A stretch of 64,000 bases of DNA from Stichopus chloronotus (Eukaryota; Echinodermata; Holothuroidea; Aspidochirotida; Stichopodidae). The notes below the pieces were generated by a model that worked only from the letters and a program-made list of their open reading frames with translations, made no database searches and was not told the origin of the DNA. Location of the stretch: contig CM037830.1 in NCBI GenBank assembly GCA_021234535.1, positions 16,981,116 through 17,045,115 on the forward strand, given 5' to 3'. The translations under genes and the position numbers were made by a program. Below, piece by piece: positions 41,101 through 51,303 of this stretch (position 1 is the first letter of the stretch; the number at the start of each line of letters is the position of its first letter).

Positions 41101-44100
41101 AAATTGAAATTTTCAAAAATAGTTTTCACAAAATAAGTTGTAACTTTGAATTACTGCACATGAATGTGGTTTTAAAATCGGGCCCTTTGTACAACTACCT
41201 GTAAACTTCGTAAAAAGGTCACAGCGTACTGCCACTCTTACATGTGTAGTTTGCAAATAAAGAATAAGTTAACATGTTCGGGAAGAACAAAAAAAAAAAA
41301 AAAGAATCGGTATAGGCTGACAATTTCACTTCTACATTCCAATATTAGGCTAGCGTAAAGATGCCGCAAATGTAGTTGAGGATTACTCAATATCTGCCAG
41401 GTTTTATGAAGGAAATTCACCCATGCGTAGTTTATTCGTCCCTCACATGTCACTGGCAACTTAATACAACATCCTAACTGATTGTAGATCTGCCCAAAAT
41501 CACTGCCACTATCGCAAATCCGATCTGTTTTGCGGTGGACGATATTCCGTCCGAGGGGACGAATTCATTGTTACAAGCTAAACGGACGAGTTTGTTACTT
41601 CCAGTTGACTGCATAATAGGGAGATTTTTGCGCGGACGAAGTGGACGAGTTGTGAACGATGTTTGGCAATTTGGACGCGGACGAAGTGTCAACTTGGACG
41701 AGACGGTACTGTAAGTCAGATTTCGGTGTAAAGACAGACTTAAATTGGTTTAGTAGAATCTCAGCCTTTCTGGTGGGGTCACAGATTAGCTCTCCATCCT
41801 GCTTAAGGGGAACTGTTCCCAAATTATCATTTTTCTTGGATTTGATATACAGTACAGCTTTCGTATAACTGGACATTTATACGCGCCGAAAAAAGCACAG
41901 AAATGTTGAAACAAGTATACCGAAGTATAATCTCGCAGGCAGAAAAATTCCCTGTATACACCGCGTATACACTGCGTATAATCCCTATACGTGTTTATAC
42001 TTGATATTTGCGGTTGGTATTGTTTATCATCGATCATAACCATTGGTTAGGTTTTGCAAATTTTCCCCAGTCGTTTTGACAAGACTGTAAAGTATCAGAC
42101 AGAAATGACAAGAAGAGTTATTGGCGGGAGTAAGTGTAGGCCAAAAGATTAAAGAACGTATGCATGTGACCACAGGAATGTGTGCAGTATAGGCCCTAAG
42201 TACCAGTAGGGTCGATCAGAGCAAGTATGGCCAAACCTATTTGCATAGCCGTAAAAATGGGTTGTACAGTTCTAGTCTAGGTTAAAAATTGTGAGATGCA
42301 CGTGTTGAATTTGCGAAAACATGGCTTCCTTCAAGTTGCGATTTAGCGCTACGGCAGTATTAGTTTTACACACGTAAAATGTATTTTCACGGCTAGGTAC
42401 ACTGTAGTCAGTTCGAGCGCTCATGGGGAATACTCGGTTGATGAAGCAGGTGATAGTGGCTGGCTGCAACTGCTCTGCTGGGGTTGACTTGTGTGTCAGG
42501 TTTCATGTACGTCTTGATACAATTTAGCTTCTTTGTGTAAGTTTATCCAGGAAACTTAAAATAATTACAAGGCATGTAAATTTTGTTTATCATTGTGTTT
42601 CTCTACGTAAAAATATATCTTACTTTAAAAACTTTCTCCAAAATTGGTATTTTCCGCGATAGAGGGAAATCGGCATCCGTAGTTTTGGTCTTACTCTTTT
42701 TTGTTGTTTCAGTTTTATGCGCGCTGCCAAACGATATTTACAGGTAATTTGTGCAAAAATTGCTGATAACGAACTTAAAAAAAAGTTTTCACCAATCCAG
42801 AACGATATGAGGCAGTTTCTCATAATTGCTACATTCCAATTTAAATATTACAAGCAGGCCTTGTTCTACCGAGTCTCACACTTAAGTTGGCTCCATACAA
42901 TGCATAAAAGAAATAACTCACCAAAACATGCGGTGTCCGTGCACAAAAGAATCCATTTTAATGTCAAAGTTTTCATTATTAATTCCATTAAATTTCCAGA
43001 TTGCGAGGCTTGCGAACCGCAAGTTTATACCGATTTGATAAGATACATCAGACAGCGACGTACGTGATAATCTGCCGTCCCTCCCCCCCCTCCTCCCTTT
43101 CATTAACAGCTCACACTGTTCACTTCGACATTAAATTGAATAATTGTTGAAAAATTGTTAAATAATCCAATCAATCACACTTTCATTTTCTTTATAGAAA
43201 AGAAGTAGTTTGATAGCATGACTTAAAATTAAGATATAATCTACTTTAATTATTTAGGTCTTTTTGACATGAAATCTCCATGTACTGTAATTTAGACCAA
43301 ATCCTGAAGGATTCAATCGCCTGAGTTTGTAAAAGTGTGAAATGTAGGCTATCCTTGTTTAAGAGGCAAATAGCGCACACAATGCCCATAGGGACCACAG
43401 CTACTCAGTTCTGTTTATACTTGCACATATATGTCTCTGATAAATCCTTGTCTATATTTTTGTTTCTTCGAATCAGTGAAATTTGGATTACGTCAAAAGA
43501 AAGCGAAAAAAAAAATCTGAACAAGAAAGAGATGCCTTCGCACATTGCAACCAATCAGTATGCGGCCACTACAAAGCGAGATGATTGTCCTTTTACTGCG
43601 GTAGCGCACCGCACTTGTGCACCAGTGTATGCCGTTACTTCAGTCTGTTATCTCCCCGCTACGTATCTTTTTTTTTTTTTTTTGGAAAAATGACTGGGAA
43701 TAGTCGGCCAACTTTTGTCAACATTGGGCCACTCTCCCCTCCCCCCCCCTTTGCTTCTCGACGCAACTTTCACAGGTGTACTTTGCTCCAATTACTTTTT
43801 TTTCCTCGAAAAGAATGGCCTGGAAACTTTTTCTACCTCTATTTTTCTAAAGATATCTGGGTCAAGACCCTGGTCATGCGCGTCCCAGAATTTTTCAAAA
43901 CCACCTGTTAGCGCCAGCTTACAGCTGCATAATGAGCCCTATGCAGAGAAAACAACTGAAAACTTTACAGCAAGCAGCATCCAATGCCAACTGGGTAGAG
44001 ACAAAATATTTACGTGTAACGTTACTGCAACGTTATACTACAGCCTTCGGCGCGAGGGAAATAAAAAGTACCTTCTTTTAAGTGGACTCTCCTTTTAGAA

Positions 44101-45500
44101 TACGGAGCAATTTGGAGTTGTACAACGTTTTTTTTTCTCACCAAAACCCAGGTTTGATAGGCCTATTTTAATGTACGAAAAATCGTCTTCACCGCTTCAA
44201 AGTTATTTTCGTAATTTTTCCGATGTGTTTTCTGTTATGTAAAAAGTCATGTACTAATACGTACATGACAACTTTTTTGCAACTAACTTTTAATCAATTC
44301 AGCCTACTTGCGTATTGCATATCACTAGCGAACAGTAGCTTCACTGAGAGAGTGGTATTATTTTACTCTTTCTCTCTTTTTTTCTCAGTTAAAAATCCTC
44401 GCTCTGATTTTCTATTATGTCGAGACCCTAACTGAAAAAAAGAAGAATCAGCATGTTTGTCAATCCTTAAGTCTTTGCGGTTTTTTATGACCACGATCTT
44501 TCGATCCCCTGAACAAACACATTGCTGGTATTGTCAAACCTGTACACTATTGACGGTACTGTTATTCACGCTAGGCTTTCATTGCGCTAGGCCCCTAGTA
44601 AGCGTTTGAAAAGCTGTTTGTTTTCATGTACATGCTGAACGATAATTTACCACGGCAATGTTATCAAGTTCTCAGTTCCCTCTACTGTATCTTCCAGTGT
44701 AATAGCGGTTTCTCTAACCGCAACTCTGTCCAGCCGCTAAATCAAACGGCTGAAAATTTTACACAGTGATGTAGTATACGTGATTGTACGACCGTACGCG
44801 CGTATAAGAGGCAATCGATATCGGCAAACATAAAGCAATTGCTCTATACGCGCGTATATGGTGCGTAGAAAAACGAGTATAAACAAGTATACAAAAAAGT
44901 ATAAAAACATATAGACAAGTGTAAAGGAGTATAGACAAGCATATTCGCGCAGCTATGGGAGTTATACTTGAGCTGTACTGTATCTCCAGAAAGGTTTATT
45001 ATTTTTGTTTTTTTATCCCATCTATGATAATGTTGTTAATATAAGTCTGCTCAGCTCTTTTGACACTGTCCTTACAATACTTCTGATGTGTTCTATACAA
45101 TGACCAATTGTATGATCTCTTCATTATTGTACAGAGTGATCCGTGGGCTAAACCTACATGGCTCTCCTATCTCGGTTTGATGTCCCCAGTTACGCTATGT
45201 TATGTAATGCGTTATTCAACCGATATCAAGGTCAAAAGACACAACGTTTACGCAACGTGGTATCTACTGACCCGCACGCCGACTCTATTATTCAGGCTCT
45301 TCTTGCTTATAATGTTATGGACCCGAAAAACAATTACATCGTGAAACCGGTACCCGTATACAAGACTACCTAAGTTGAGCGGACATTACCTGTTCAATTT
45401 TCTGTTTCATCTTTTCCAACTGCTCTCGTTGCAATTCTCTTTTCTTCATCAACTGCCGAACTCTACCAGCTTCGCTGGCAGCACCTTTGTACTCTGCCAT
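11195..45500 (-). CDS. FAM50A: FAM50A/XAP5 family nuclear protein, 13 exons
   Basis: In coding order on the - strand the exons are 45390-45500, 28362-28449, 26821-26908, 25210-25361, 23812-23882, 22988-23054, 20108-20169, 19526-19602, 19076-19130, 16959-17007, 14613-14683, 11717-11827 and 11195-11203. They sum to 1011 nt and 336 residues (human FAM50A: 339). Every intron is GT-AG with compatible phase. The product starts [13 protein letters not shown]. Residues 97-110 are Lys/Arg-rich (probable nuclear localisation signal) and 119-130 are acidic. [12 protein letters not shown] is at 155-166, [17 protein letters not shown] at 194-210, [10 protein letters not shown] at 248-257 and NFDVHDD at 277-283. 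The protein ends [12 protein letters not shown]. The last exon is only ATC AAA TGA. Vertebrate FAM50A is nuclear and linked to pre-mRNA splicing, and the plant homolog XCT affects circadian timing and small-RNA pathways. The single gene could equally be called FAM50. Intron 1 (16.9 kb) is filled with transposons. Confidence 0.95.
12620..13170 (+). mobile_element. Degenerate Helentron/HINE-like copy
   Basis: One decayed 145-bp unit (about 12640-12740: 'aataaggatcatctactcac' to 'ggagatatagtgtttacaag') is followed by CA-rich stretches. The recognisable right terminus is at about 13125-13170 (GCATAGATTCCTTGCC to GAGGAATC). Another element's leader starts 28 bp later. The copy lies between FAM50 exons 12 and 11. 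The middle part also repeats a segment: 'cacatggagttgggacttcattaaattttgcttc' at 12767 matches 'cacacggagtgaggactccattgaattttgcttt' at 12974. Confidence 0.5.
13198..14120 (+). mobile_element. Helentron/HINE-like element 3 with five 145-bp core repeats
   Basis: The leader at 13198-13230 is nearly identical to that of the 8966-10755 element, with the AAAGCC-AAAA-GGCTTT hairpin followed by GATTCCTTGCC. Five units follow, with cores near 13345, 13488, 13632, 13776 and 13920. A (CA)n tract then leads to a terminus ending AAGGAATC at 14115. It lies in the intron between FAM50 exons 12 and 11, antisense to that gene. Confidence 0.65.
15005..15135 (+). repeat. Single diverged 145-bp unit, subfamily B
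   Basis: This is one unit with TTTGACCCCTGTTGACCCC then AAATGACCTTTGACC, followed by 'aaatatgagatctgtcc'. Those diagnostic bases match the array at 21190-22330 rather than the other copies. It lies in the intron between FAM50 exons 11 and 10. Confidence 0.6.
20475..20514. repeat. Perfect 20-bp tandem duplication
   Basis: The 20-mer ATTGTACATGAAAGAGTAAA is present twice back to back without a mismatch, in the intron between FAM50 exons 7 and 6. Perfect identity suggests a recent slip or fill-in repair event. Confidence 0.8.
21190..22330 (+). repeat. Subfamily B array of 145-bp repeats
   Basis: About seven units of 144-148 bp run from 21190 to 22245, with cores near 21550, 21698, 21843, 21987 and 22132. 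Subfamily B carries 'gagatctgtccaagcttccc' and TTTGACCCCTGTTGACCCC instead of TCTGGTGACCTC. The end differs from the other elements: the last unit runs into a CA-rich 'acgcacccacacacgtagg' and then 'attatcatcgaaaccaaaaa', without the GGCAAGGAATC hairpin. No standard leader is visible, so this may be a truncated copy or a separate family. It lies in the intron between FAM50 exons 7 and 6. Confidence 0.6.
29530..31920 (+). pseudogene. Degenerate CR1-like non-LTR retrotransposon (reverse transcriptase)
   Basis: The frame at 29531-29830 contains [12 protein letters not shown], the pre-fingers segment of CR1-type reverse transcriptases. After an inserted MITE, 30440-31100 encodes in broken frames [33 protein letters not shown] (with shifts), a LQKAFD motif, [27 protein letters not shown] and the catalytic-box remnant [12 protein letters not shown]-terminal thumb-like sequence ([11 protein letters not shown]) runs to about 31560, and the end is probably near 31920. 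Stops and frameshifts are frequent, so the element is dead. It lies in FAM50 intron 1, antisense to the host gene. Confidence 0.75.
29875..30440. mobile_element. 566-bp MITE inserted in the CR1-like element
   Basis: The left end AAAGGTTGCATGACATGCAG and the right end CATGTCACACGACCTTT are imperfect inverted repeats (AAAGGTYG...TGACATG). The block interrupts the retrotransposon between its SLVFK segment and its [16 protein letters not shown] segment, so its ends are defined by both criteria. The flanks are TTTT and AATAA, and the target duplication (perhaps TTTAA or TA) cannot be fixed. No open frame of note. Confidence 0.6.
36090..37540 (+). repeat. Diverged internal repeats inside the 7961-bp transposon
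   Basis: Four copies of a motif 'ggtattatttca...(a/t)gccggtttggtctca' occur near 36085, 36870, 37205 and 37500. They share downstream blocks such as 'catctccctagt(c/a)aaaccatacgtga' (36690, 36970) and 'tctgcttaggtatattata' (37110, 37370). Spacing is about 785, 340 and 290 bp, the first being enlarged by extra sequence. The 149-residue open frame at 36388-36837 overlaps a copy and is not a gene by this evidence. Confidence 0.55.
39611..39648. repeat. 24-bp perfect palindrome flanked by a 7-bp direct repeat
   Basis: CAGGGAGGTG-TTAG-CACCTCCCTG (39618-39641) is a perfect 10-bp stem with a 4-base loop. It is flanked on both sides by ATCAAAC (39611-39617 and 39642-39648). The same half, CAGGGAGGTGTT, occurs alone at 39439 minus 1000, i.e. 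38439-38450. CAGGG ends are typical of hAT elements, so this looks like two TIR ends joined after internal loss. It lies within the 7961-bp transposon. Confidence 0.5.
41850..44980. mobile_element. 3131-bp TIR DNA transposon with TA target duplication
   Basis: The left end CAGTACAGCT-ttc-GTATAACT and the complement of the right end CAGTACAGCT-caa-GTATAACT are imperfect TIRs. TA flanks both ends (41848-41849 and 44981-44982). Removing the element restores the retrotransposon codons [12 protein letters not shown]. Both subterminal regions are rich in GTATA/TATAC motifs (41930-42005 and 44795-44945). The TIR shares its first six bases, CAGTAC, with the 7961-bp neighbour, suggesting the same superfamily. 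No transposase was recognised. Confidence 0.82.
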
Positions 45501-48500
45501 CTTGCTCTTTTGTCGTGAAAGGAGTGCAGCAATTAGCTTTTAATGAAACGGTTCTCTTTTGCTAATTGCTACGTTGTTGTATGTTTCCAGTCTGTCTAAT
45601 ACGATGTTTTTGCTTTTGTTAGGGAACGCGAAAAGGGAAACTTGATATGCATGATGATGGCGGAATGATTTCGTTAACGGCAGAGCCGAATATCTATATA
45701 TGGCTCTGGTTAACGGCGTTCTTCCAAGGAGGGACTCTTGCTGCAGACCACGCAAACTTGAAACAGGTTGGAATTTGAAAATTTCTTCCTACGCGATCAA
45801 ACACGGTGCAGAACTCTAGAGCAAGTGACTGCCAAATGAAAAGGTTGATCATGGAAAATGGCAGTTTGACCATGGAGCTCCGTGGTTTCACACATCTTCA
45901 CCTTATATGCACTTTCATAAACACAGCTTGTCAAGTGGTCACCACAGCAAGCCTGAGGATGAAATTATCCTGTCCTCAGAACTCGTCATTTCTTCTTTTG
46001 CGATGCTACCCATGCTGTTATCATTATTCTTTGCATAACTTTTGCTTTCGCTATCGTTGTCGTAATTGTGGTGTGAATTGAGTAAAGGAAGACAATGTTT
46101 TGCATGAAGTTCCGTTTCGATTTGCACTTACTAATAAATAAAGTAGTTCGACATCAGACCTTGTGTGCCAGTGTGTAACTGCTCCTACACATTACAGAAG
46201 GATGAGGAAATATTCTGCAGAAACGGGTGACGAAGGTGCGTAGCTGGCACGAGCACTACTGTGATATCCTAGGATAGTCCTAATCTGATTCAGCTCGAGC
46301 TTGACAGCAGGATGGTACTTAGATAAAACAATTAATAAATTTAATTAGCTCTCCCCCAAATCCCAATTTAGTACAGAACTATTCTCTCACAGGTAGAATT
46401 GAATGAATTTTTTGTTAGACAACCTGATAATGAAATATAGAAAAAACAGCAAGATTTTTCAGTCAAGTTTAACCAATGAAATAAGTCTTAGTACATTTTT
46501 CATTTGCATAATTGAATATGCAACAATTATAGGTTCGGTGGGCAACTGGGTGTTCGCTCGTTACCACCACCTCCTGTGCACTGGGTTGACCGGATTGATT
46601 AAAGGGGAAATCAGGATTTGACTGAGAAAATTCACCTTAAGTTGATTTTTCCTTCTAAACTGATTGTTCACCGAAATACAGAGACGTTGGGGAGGTGTTT
46701 GCAGGTAGAAGAAACGGTAATTATTGCGTTAATTACTATTGAATGAGAACTCGTAATATTTCTCGGGTACAAAAATAAACGTTCATGTAGGCCTAAGACA
46801 ACACAGCCTCCTGTACACGATTATACCGAATTTGACTCGTTTCTCGAAATTGTCCACATGTTTTGAGAAAATCTTGATCATATTTGTCAATTATAAGTCA
46901 TTGTACGATACCGGTAGGGAATTGTAGTGAAACAAATTGTGAAAATAAACCCTGATTTCCCCTTTAAGCTTTAGTTGGGTTTATGTTGTGACACAACGAT
47001 TAGATGGCGGATAAGACAATCAGGTAGTGAGCACGCAGTCTTTAGTGATATAAAACAATTACATCCCGCATGCAGCAATCCTCCTTTGACCCAGCCTTTT
47101 CTTTTTCGAGCTCCAAATCTGGTGATCGGGTGACCCAGTTGTGACCCAGTTTATGTTGTCTCTGCATGGGCACGACTTTCTGACCGGATTGGGTAATTAT
47201 AGCTCACTGATTGGACCAGAATTGGGCGAGTAGGATATTTTGCAAATTTCATGTGGCTGTTCTTGGGCTCACACACAGGACCGTCGATTGGGGGTGTCTC
47301 ATTCCCCTCCCCCTTCCCCCCCCCCCCAAATGTCTCAAAGGAAAACCGGAAGTACAAGTTGGAATTTTCCAGATCTCAATCTAGCATATTTTATGACATC
47401 AAAAGATGCCAAATATTGCACCAGATTGTTTCAAAACTTGGTTACCCGGGTAGTTGAAAAGTTCCAAAAAAGTAACAAGACTGTTAAACTGCTATCCGTA
47501 GAAAGTAAAAAACTGTTGAATTAACTGTATTCTGGAAATTATAATTTCTTGCCAAAAATTAGGATCCCTCGGGAAAACAAGTTTGACTTCAAAAGATGGA
47601 AATTGTGCACTAGATTTTTCCTATGATTACTTGAGAGGTGGAAAGAATTATCAAAAAGAGGAGGGGCCTTAGACTCATCCCCTAGACTGGCGATCACCCA
47701 TCACTTGATTCCCCCCCCCCCCCCTCCGCCATCAAAATACTTTGGAGTCACATCCGTGAACGTGACACCATCAATTCTTATTTACTGTTTTGCGCATTTT
47801 CGGGCTTTATAACTAAAAAATAAATATGGACAGTCTCAGTAAAGGGAGTGTAGGGGATGCTTAGCCCCTCAGTGAAAATGTGGGAAATTAACGATATGTA
47901 TAGCCCTCAAATGTTTTTCAAGAAATGAAATAGGATTCGTAATTCATTACAATTCTTGTACCATCTTAATCCGTCTTATATGTATTCTATTGCTATTCTT
48001 CTTTTTTCTCTCGTGGATTGAGACATTTGTAGACATGAGATCCTTAAGCAAGACTGGGTTCATGAAGCATCAGCTAAATCTTGCAAATCTTCTCTTTTAC
48101 CTCACAAGTATCTATCTGGATATTTCAAACTACTTTGTATTCAAAGCAAGCAAATAATTTGCATAAATTTAGCAATCCAGTAACAAAACATTGTCCTTTG
48201 ATGCAAAAGAGCCATCCATTAATTAGGATATGGGACTATACTAATACAAATTGAAGTGACTACATTACATTACACATACACTTCATTACATATGCTACAT
48301 TTTCCCTTTCATTTGTACTCGTCAGAATAGGACGGTTTGTGTGGGGAGCCTAATTAGTCCACAGACAAAAAAAAATGTAAGCCACCGGTCAACACACAGT
48401 TCAGTCTACCTTAATGATGATGTTACCGATTAGACTGTATTAACCTGTACGTTATGAATAACCGGATATTGCTGATAACAGAACACCGCGGGGTTCATTA

Positions 48501-50750
48501 AATCACATAAGTATGAAAGAAGAGCTTTCTACAGCCATGATTCCGTGTAATATAAACTTACTCATATCATCTGTTTGGCACACATAATCGCATATCATCT
48601 CATTTATATCTGTATACGGTACACACTACCATGGATGTTAGGTTACCCATCATGTAGAGTGTGTAGCGTCTCCGTGGCTGCCACCCCTTTTTGGCTGCCA
48701 GTGGCATTTGTCCCTGAGGGTGACCTAGGGGTATCTTTATTCAAACGTTGTTGGGTATGTTCACGACCAAGATATTCGTTTCAATTTCAGTTATCATGTA
48801 TAAGTGATCAAGGACGTCACTTGGGCCTCACCTTCCAGGAAGATGCACCCACTGGTGGCTGCCACCCCGAAGTTTTTGTCATAGCCATAAGTTGGACGAG
48901 AACATTCGTCCGTCACACGGGGTAACCACTATGTTACTTATGATGCCGTTTGGAAGTTGAAAAACTTAGTAGATGACCGTCACATGAAATTTACAATGTA
49001 TGGACCATCCCCAACCAAATGACCAAAACCACAACAAACAAAAAAACCGCAACTCTCAACTAATCAAATCTCCGAAATCTCAAATCCCAAGGAAAATGTA
49101 CGATTATTGCTAAATAAATTACAAAGACACCAAGCATAAAACCCCTCCGTCTCATTTCCATAGGTCCTCCAGGGTCTACCTCAGGTAGCGGAAGAGTTAT
49201 TTTTTTTTTCCCGTTCATGCACTCGCTACGAAAAAGTAACTTCGTGTGGCAGCCATACATTGGCGACCTCCAAAGAGGCGCTTAGCAGGCAATCCAAGGT
49301 CTTGCTACGCCGATGCACTTAAAGTACGTTGAGGACTTTATACATCATGATGTAATTATGCTGATGTTAGCAGTCGTCATGCAAAATATAATGTAAGAAT
49401 TCCTTTTTTTTTTGTTAGCTGAAATATAAATTAATGAAAAATAATGTTGTAACTTTAACATAATCTTTCATCATAAGCTTGTGACAAACGGAAATGAATC
49501 AAATACATATATACAGACTTGTTTGATGAATCATAAGAGCAATCTTTCTACAGCGACACGAGGCATTGTTCTATACTCGGATTTCCATGATCGTGGAAAT
49601 TAGAGAGACTTGCACAAGGGCAGATACAGGAGATGGGTTCCCCCGCCCCACTTTCCACGAAATACGACGTGCAAAGGGACCCCCTTTTACCATGAGTATT
49701 TTTTTCTTTCAGAGAGAGGCTACAGCAGTCTTAGTTGCCCTTCCGCATTCACCGGAAGTAGCCTGCTGAAATGACGCAATAATCAGAAACATTTAGGGAA
49801 ACTTTGACAAATTTTTTGTTTCGTCTTTCGCAACTTCCCAAAACACCATCTCTATGATGTCAGCAATTTATAGGCTGCTGATCACTGAATCGATGGATGA
49901 TGTTAAAAAATTGAAAAATAAATGAGAGCAAAAAAAAAAAAAAAAAAAGGATGAGAGGAGGGAGGATGACGAAGGAGGGAGGGACTAGGACTTCACAAGT
50001 GTGATCTTGTTATGACACTGAAAACTAAGACGAATCAGATTGACAACACAATCGAAACAACGTGTTCATAAAGGTATGGAATTGTTGATTTGAGATTTCG
50101 ATTGGCCATAGATGCGCCTGTTGCTTATACCCAGTACACAAGTATGCGACTAGGGGATGGGATCACCAGCAGAACGGTCAGAATATTTCACACAGTACGC
50201 ATCGGCAATACCCCTCCCTGAACTGTCAATAAAAACCTTGGATGTTAATGATGTCGTGGATTCTAGAAACAATTAATGTTCTGTTATTTTCCCAAACACT
50301 AACGCTGGATTAAAAAGTAATAAATCCCCCAAAAGTATGAGTTATCAATGTAACCTAAAGCTATTACCAATACGAACCAATGCTCTGTCATATTATAATA
50401 CTATTTAAAATTACGTCAGTTATACCACTTAAAGTACGTCAATTTTACTACTTAAAAAGTTTATCGTTTCCTTTAAAGTTGGAAATGTTTCACCACGGAT
50501 GCATGCAACAAGTTCATGTTTCCCCACGGCGTTTCCAACGAAAAATTTCCAAGCGGGTTCTGCGTCGCTTCGTTGCATTAGATAATATTCAACCGCCTGT
50601 GCCAATTTTCATTTTTATTTTCAAGCTTAAAATGGGTCATTATCAACCAATGAAAAAGTGGGATCTTAAGGTGTATGTTTAGTTCCCCTTTCTCTACAAT
50701 TTTTCAACTGTTTAAAGAAAAAATGAAAAAGGATGAATAATTAATTGTGA
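45501..50750. other. No gene recognised; FAM50 5' flank and intergenic DNA
   Basis: Short open frames occur on both strands, but none shows a conserved domain, splice-compatible neighbours or similarity I recognise. Two C runs (47316-47327, 47711-47724) are present. The frames near 47240-47524 are created partly by the first C run. A 'gtggctgccacccc' motif recurs near 48672 and 48856. Confidence 0.45.
45672..45715. promoter_or_regulatory. 44-bp inverted repeat upstream of the FAM50 start
   Basis: CGTTAAC-gg-CAGAGCC pairs with GGCTCTG-GTTAACG across a 14-base AT loop. It sits 172 bp before the FAM50 start codon (- strand), inside the likely promoter or 5' UTR. It could be a regulatory palindrome or a small foldback insertion. 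Confidence 0.4.
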
Positions 50751-50754
50751 TTAT

Positions 50755-51150
50755 CGTACCATCTCAACACATCTGATATGTATTACCATTTTCCAAACAT
50801 TGATGTTTATCTCCATAGGCCTAATTGAGAAATTGCAGGCATGAGATCCGTATTTCAGAGCTGGATATATGCAGTTTGTCACACTCAGAATTAAAGACAA
50901 CAACTCATCACCCCAGACAGCTTCAATTCTCCCAACCACCTACGTCTAGTACCCACCTCAGCCTGTCTTAAAATCCTCCACATGTGCTTACAAAACAATG
51001 GATCCCTGAGTACGCTGTGTAATATGAGCTACTCTGCATCTTTCCAATTTGTTGTCAATCAAAGGGTGCTGTAGAACCAGTTGACAGTTTTGCTTTCCGG
51101 AAAGTAAAAATATAGCTTAGGGTGATACGTTACGGCCTTTCGGGTGCCGT
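50755..51150 (+). repeat. Dispersed repeat, copy A
   Basis: The complement of 50880-51150 matches 61860-62105 along its length: a CACCCTAAGCTATATTTTTAC block, CAACTGGTTCTA, GAAAGATGCAGAG, GGGATCCATTGTTTTG and GGTAGGTGGTTGGGAGAA. The left part (50757-50860, 'atgtattaccatttt' to 'attgagaaattgcaggcatgagatc') recurs at 53468-53575. It is probably a non-autonomous transposon family. No coding sequence. Confidence 0.6.
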
Positions 51151-51285
51151 TTCCGGCCATCTGGAGGGTTTGAAAAGTCAATTTCTTTTACGCTCAGCGC
51201 TAACAGATGTGGCACTCCGCTTATAGACAGTCCTGATTTCATGGGTGCAGGTGTCAAAGCGGCGGTGTAGCCAGATTTTTTTCAT

Positions 51286-51303
51286 GGGGGGGGGGGGGGG
51301 GGG
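51286..51303 (+). repeat. Run of 18 G
   Basis: This is an uninterrupted homopolymer, the longest of eight G or C runs of 9 or more bases between 43.7 and 60.6 kb. It could form a G-quadruplex. Confidence 0.85.

Larger units (their letters stand above)
33751..41711. mobile_element. 7961-bp TIR DNA transposon with TA target duplication
   Basis: The left end CAGTACCGTCTCGTCCAAGT and the last bases before 41712 are perfect inverted repeats over 26 bp. TA flanks both ends (33749-33750 and 41712-41713). Removing the element with one TA joins the retrotransposon frame exactly (VFTPKSDL then GDSLPGYQ). Subterminal GGACGAAGTGGACGAG-type repeats occur at both ends (near 33803, 41632 and 41684). No transposase could be recognised in any frame, so it is either non-autonomous or too decayed or intron-split to read. 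TA target sites fit Tc1/mariner or ISL2EU-like groups, but the length is unusual for Tc1/mariner. The superfamily is unresolved. Confidence 0.85.
32135..45125 (-). mobile_element. Jockey/CR1-superclade non-LTR retrotransposon, interrupted by two DNA transposons
   Basis: The - strand reverse-transcriptase frame lies in three pieces: 44983-45125, 41712-41849 and 32135-33750. Piece 1 encodes the upstream linker ([20 protein letters not shown]), piece 2 [10 protein letters not shown] to VFTPKSD, and piece 3 the catalytic domain. Motifs include [45 protein letters not shown] and [12 protein letters not shown], and the C-terminal [18 protein letters not shown]. Catalytic Asp residues are kept. Decay is slight: one in-frame TGA at 32456-32458 where Arg (CGA) would fit, and a shift in an A-run near 45000. 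No endonuclease domain is present, so it is 5'-truncated. A 3' UTR may extend to about 31950. It sits in FAM50 intron 1 in the same orientation as the host gene. The 33751-33883 part of the long open frame belongs to the inserted transposon. Confidence 0.88.
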
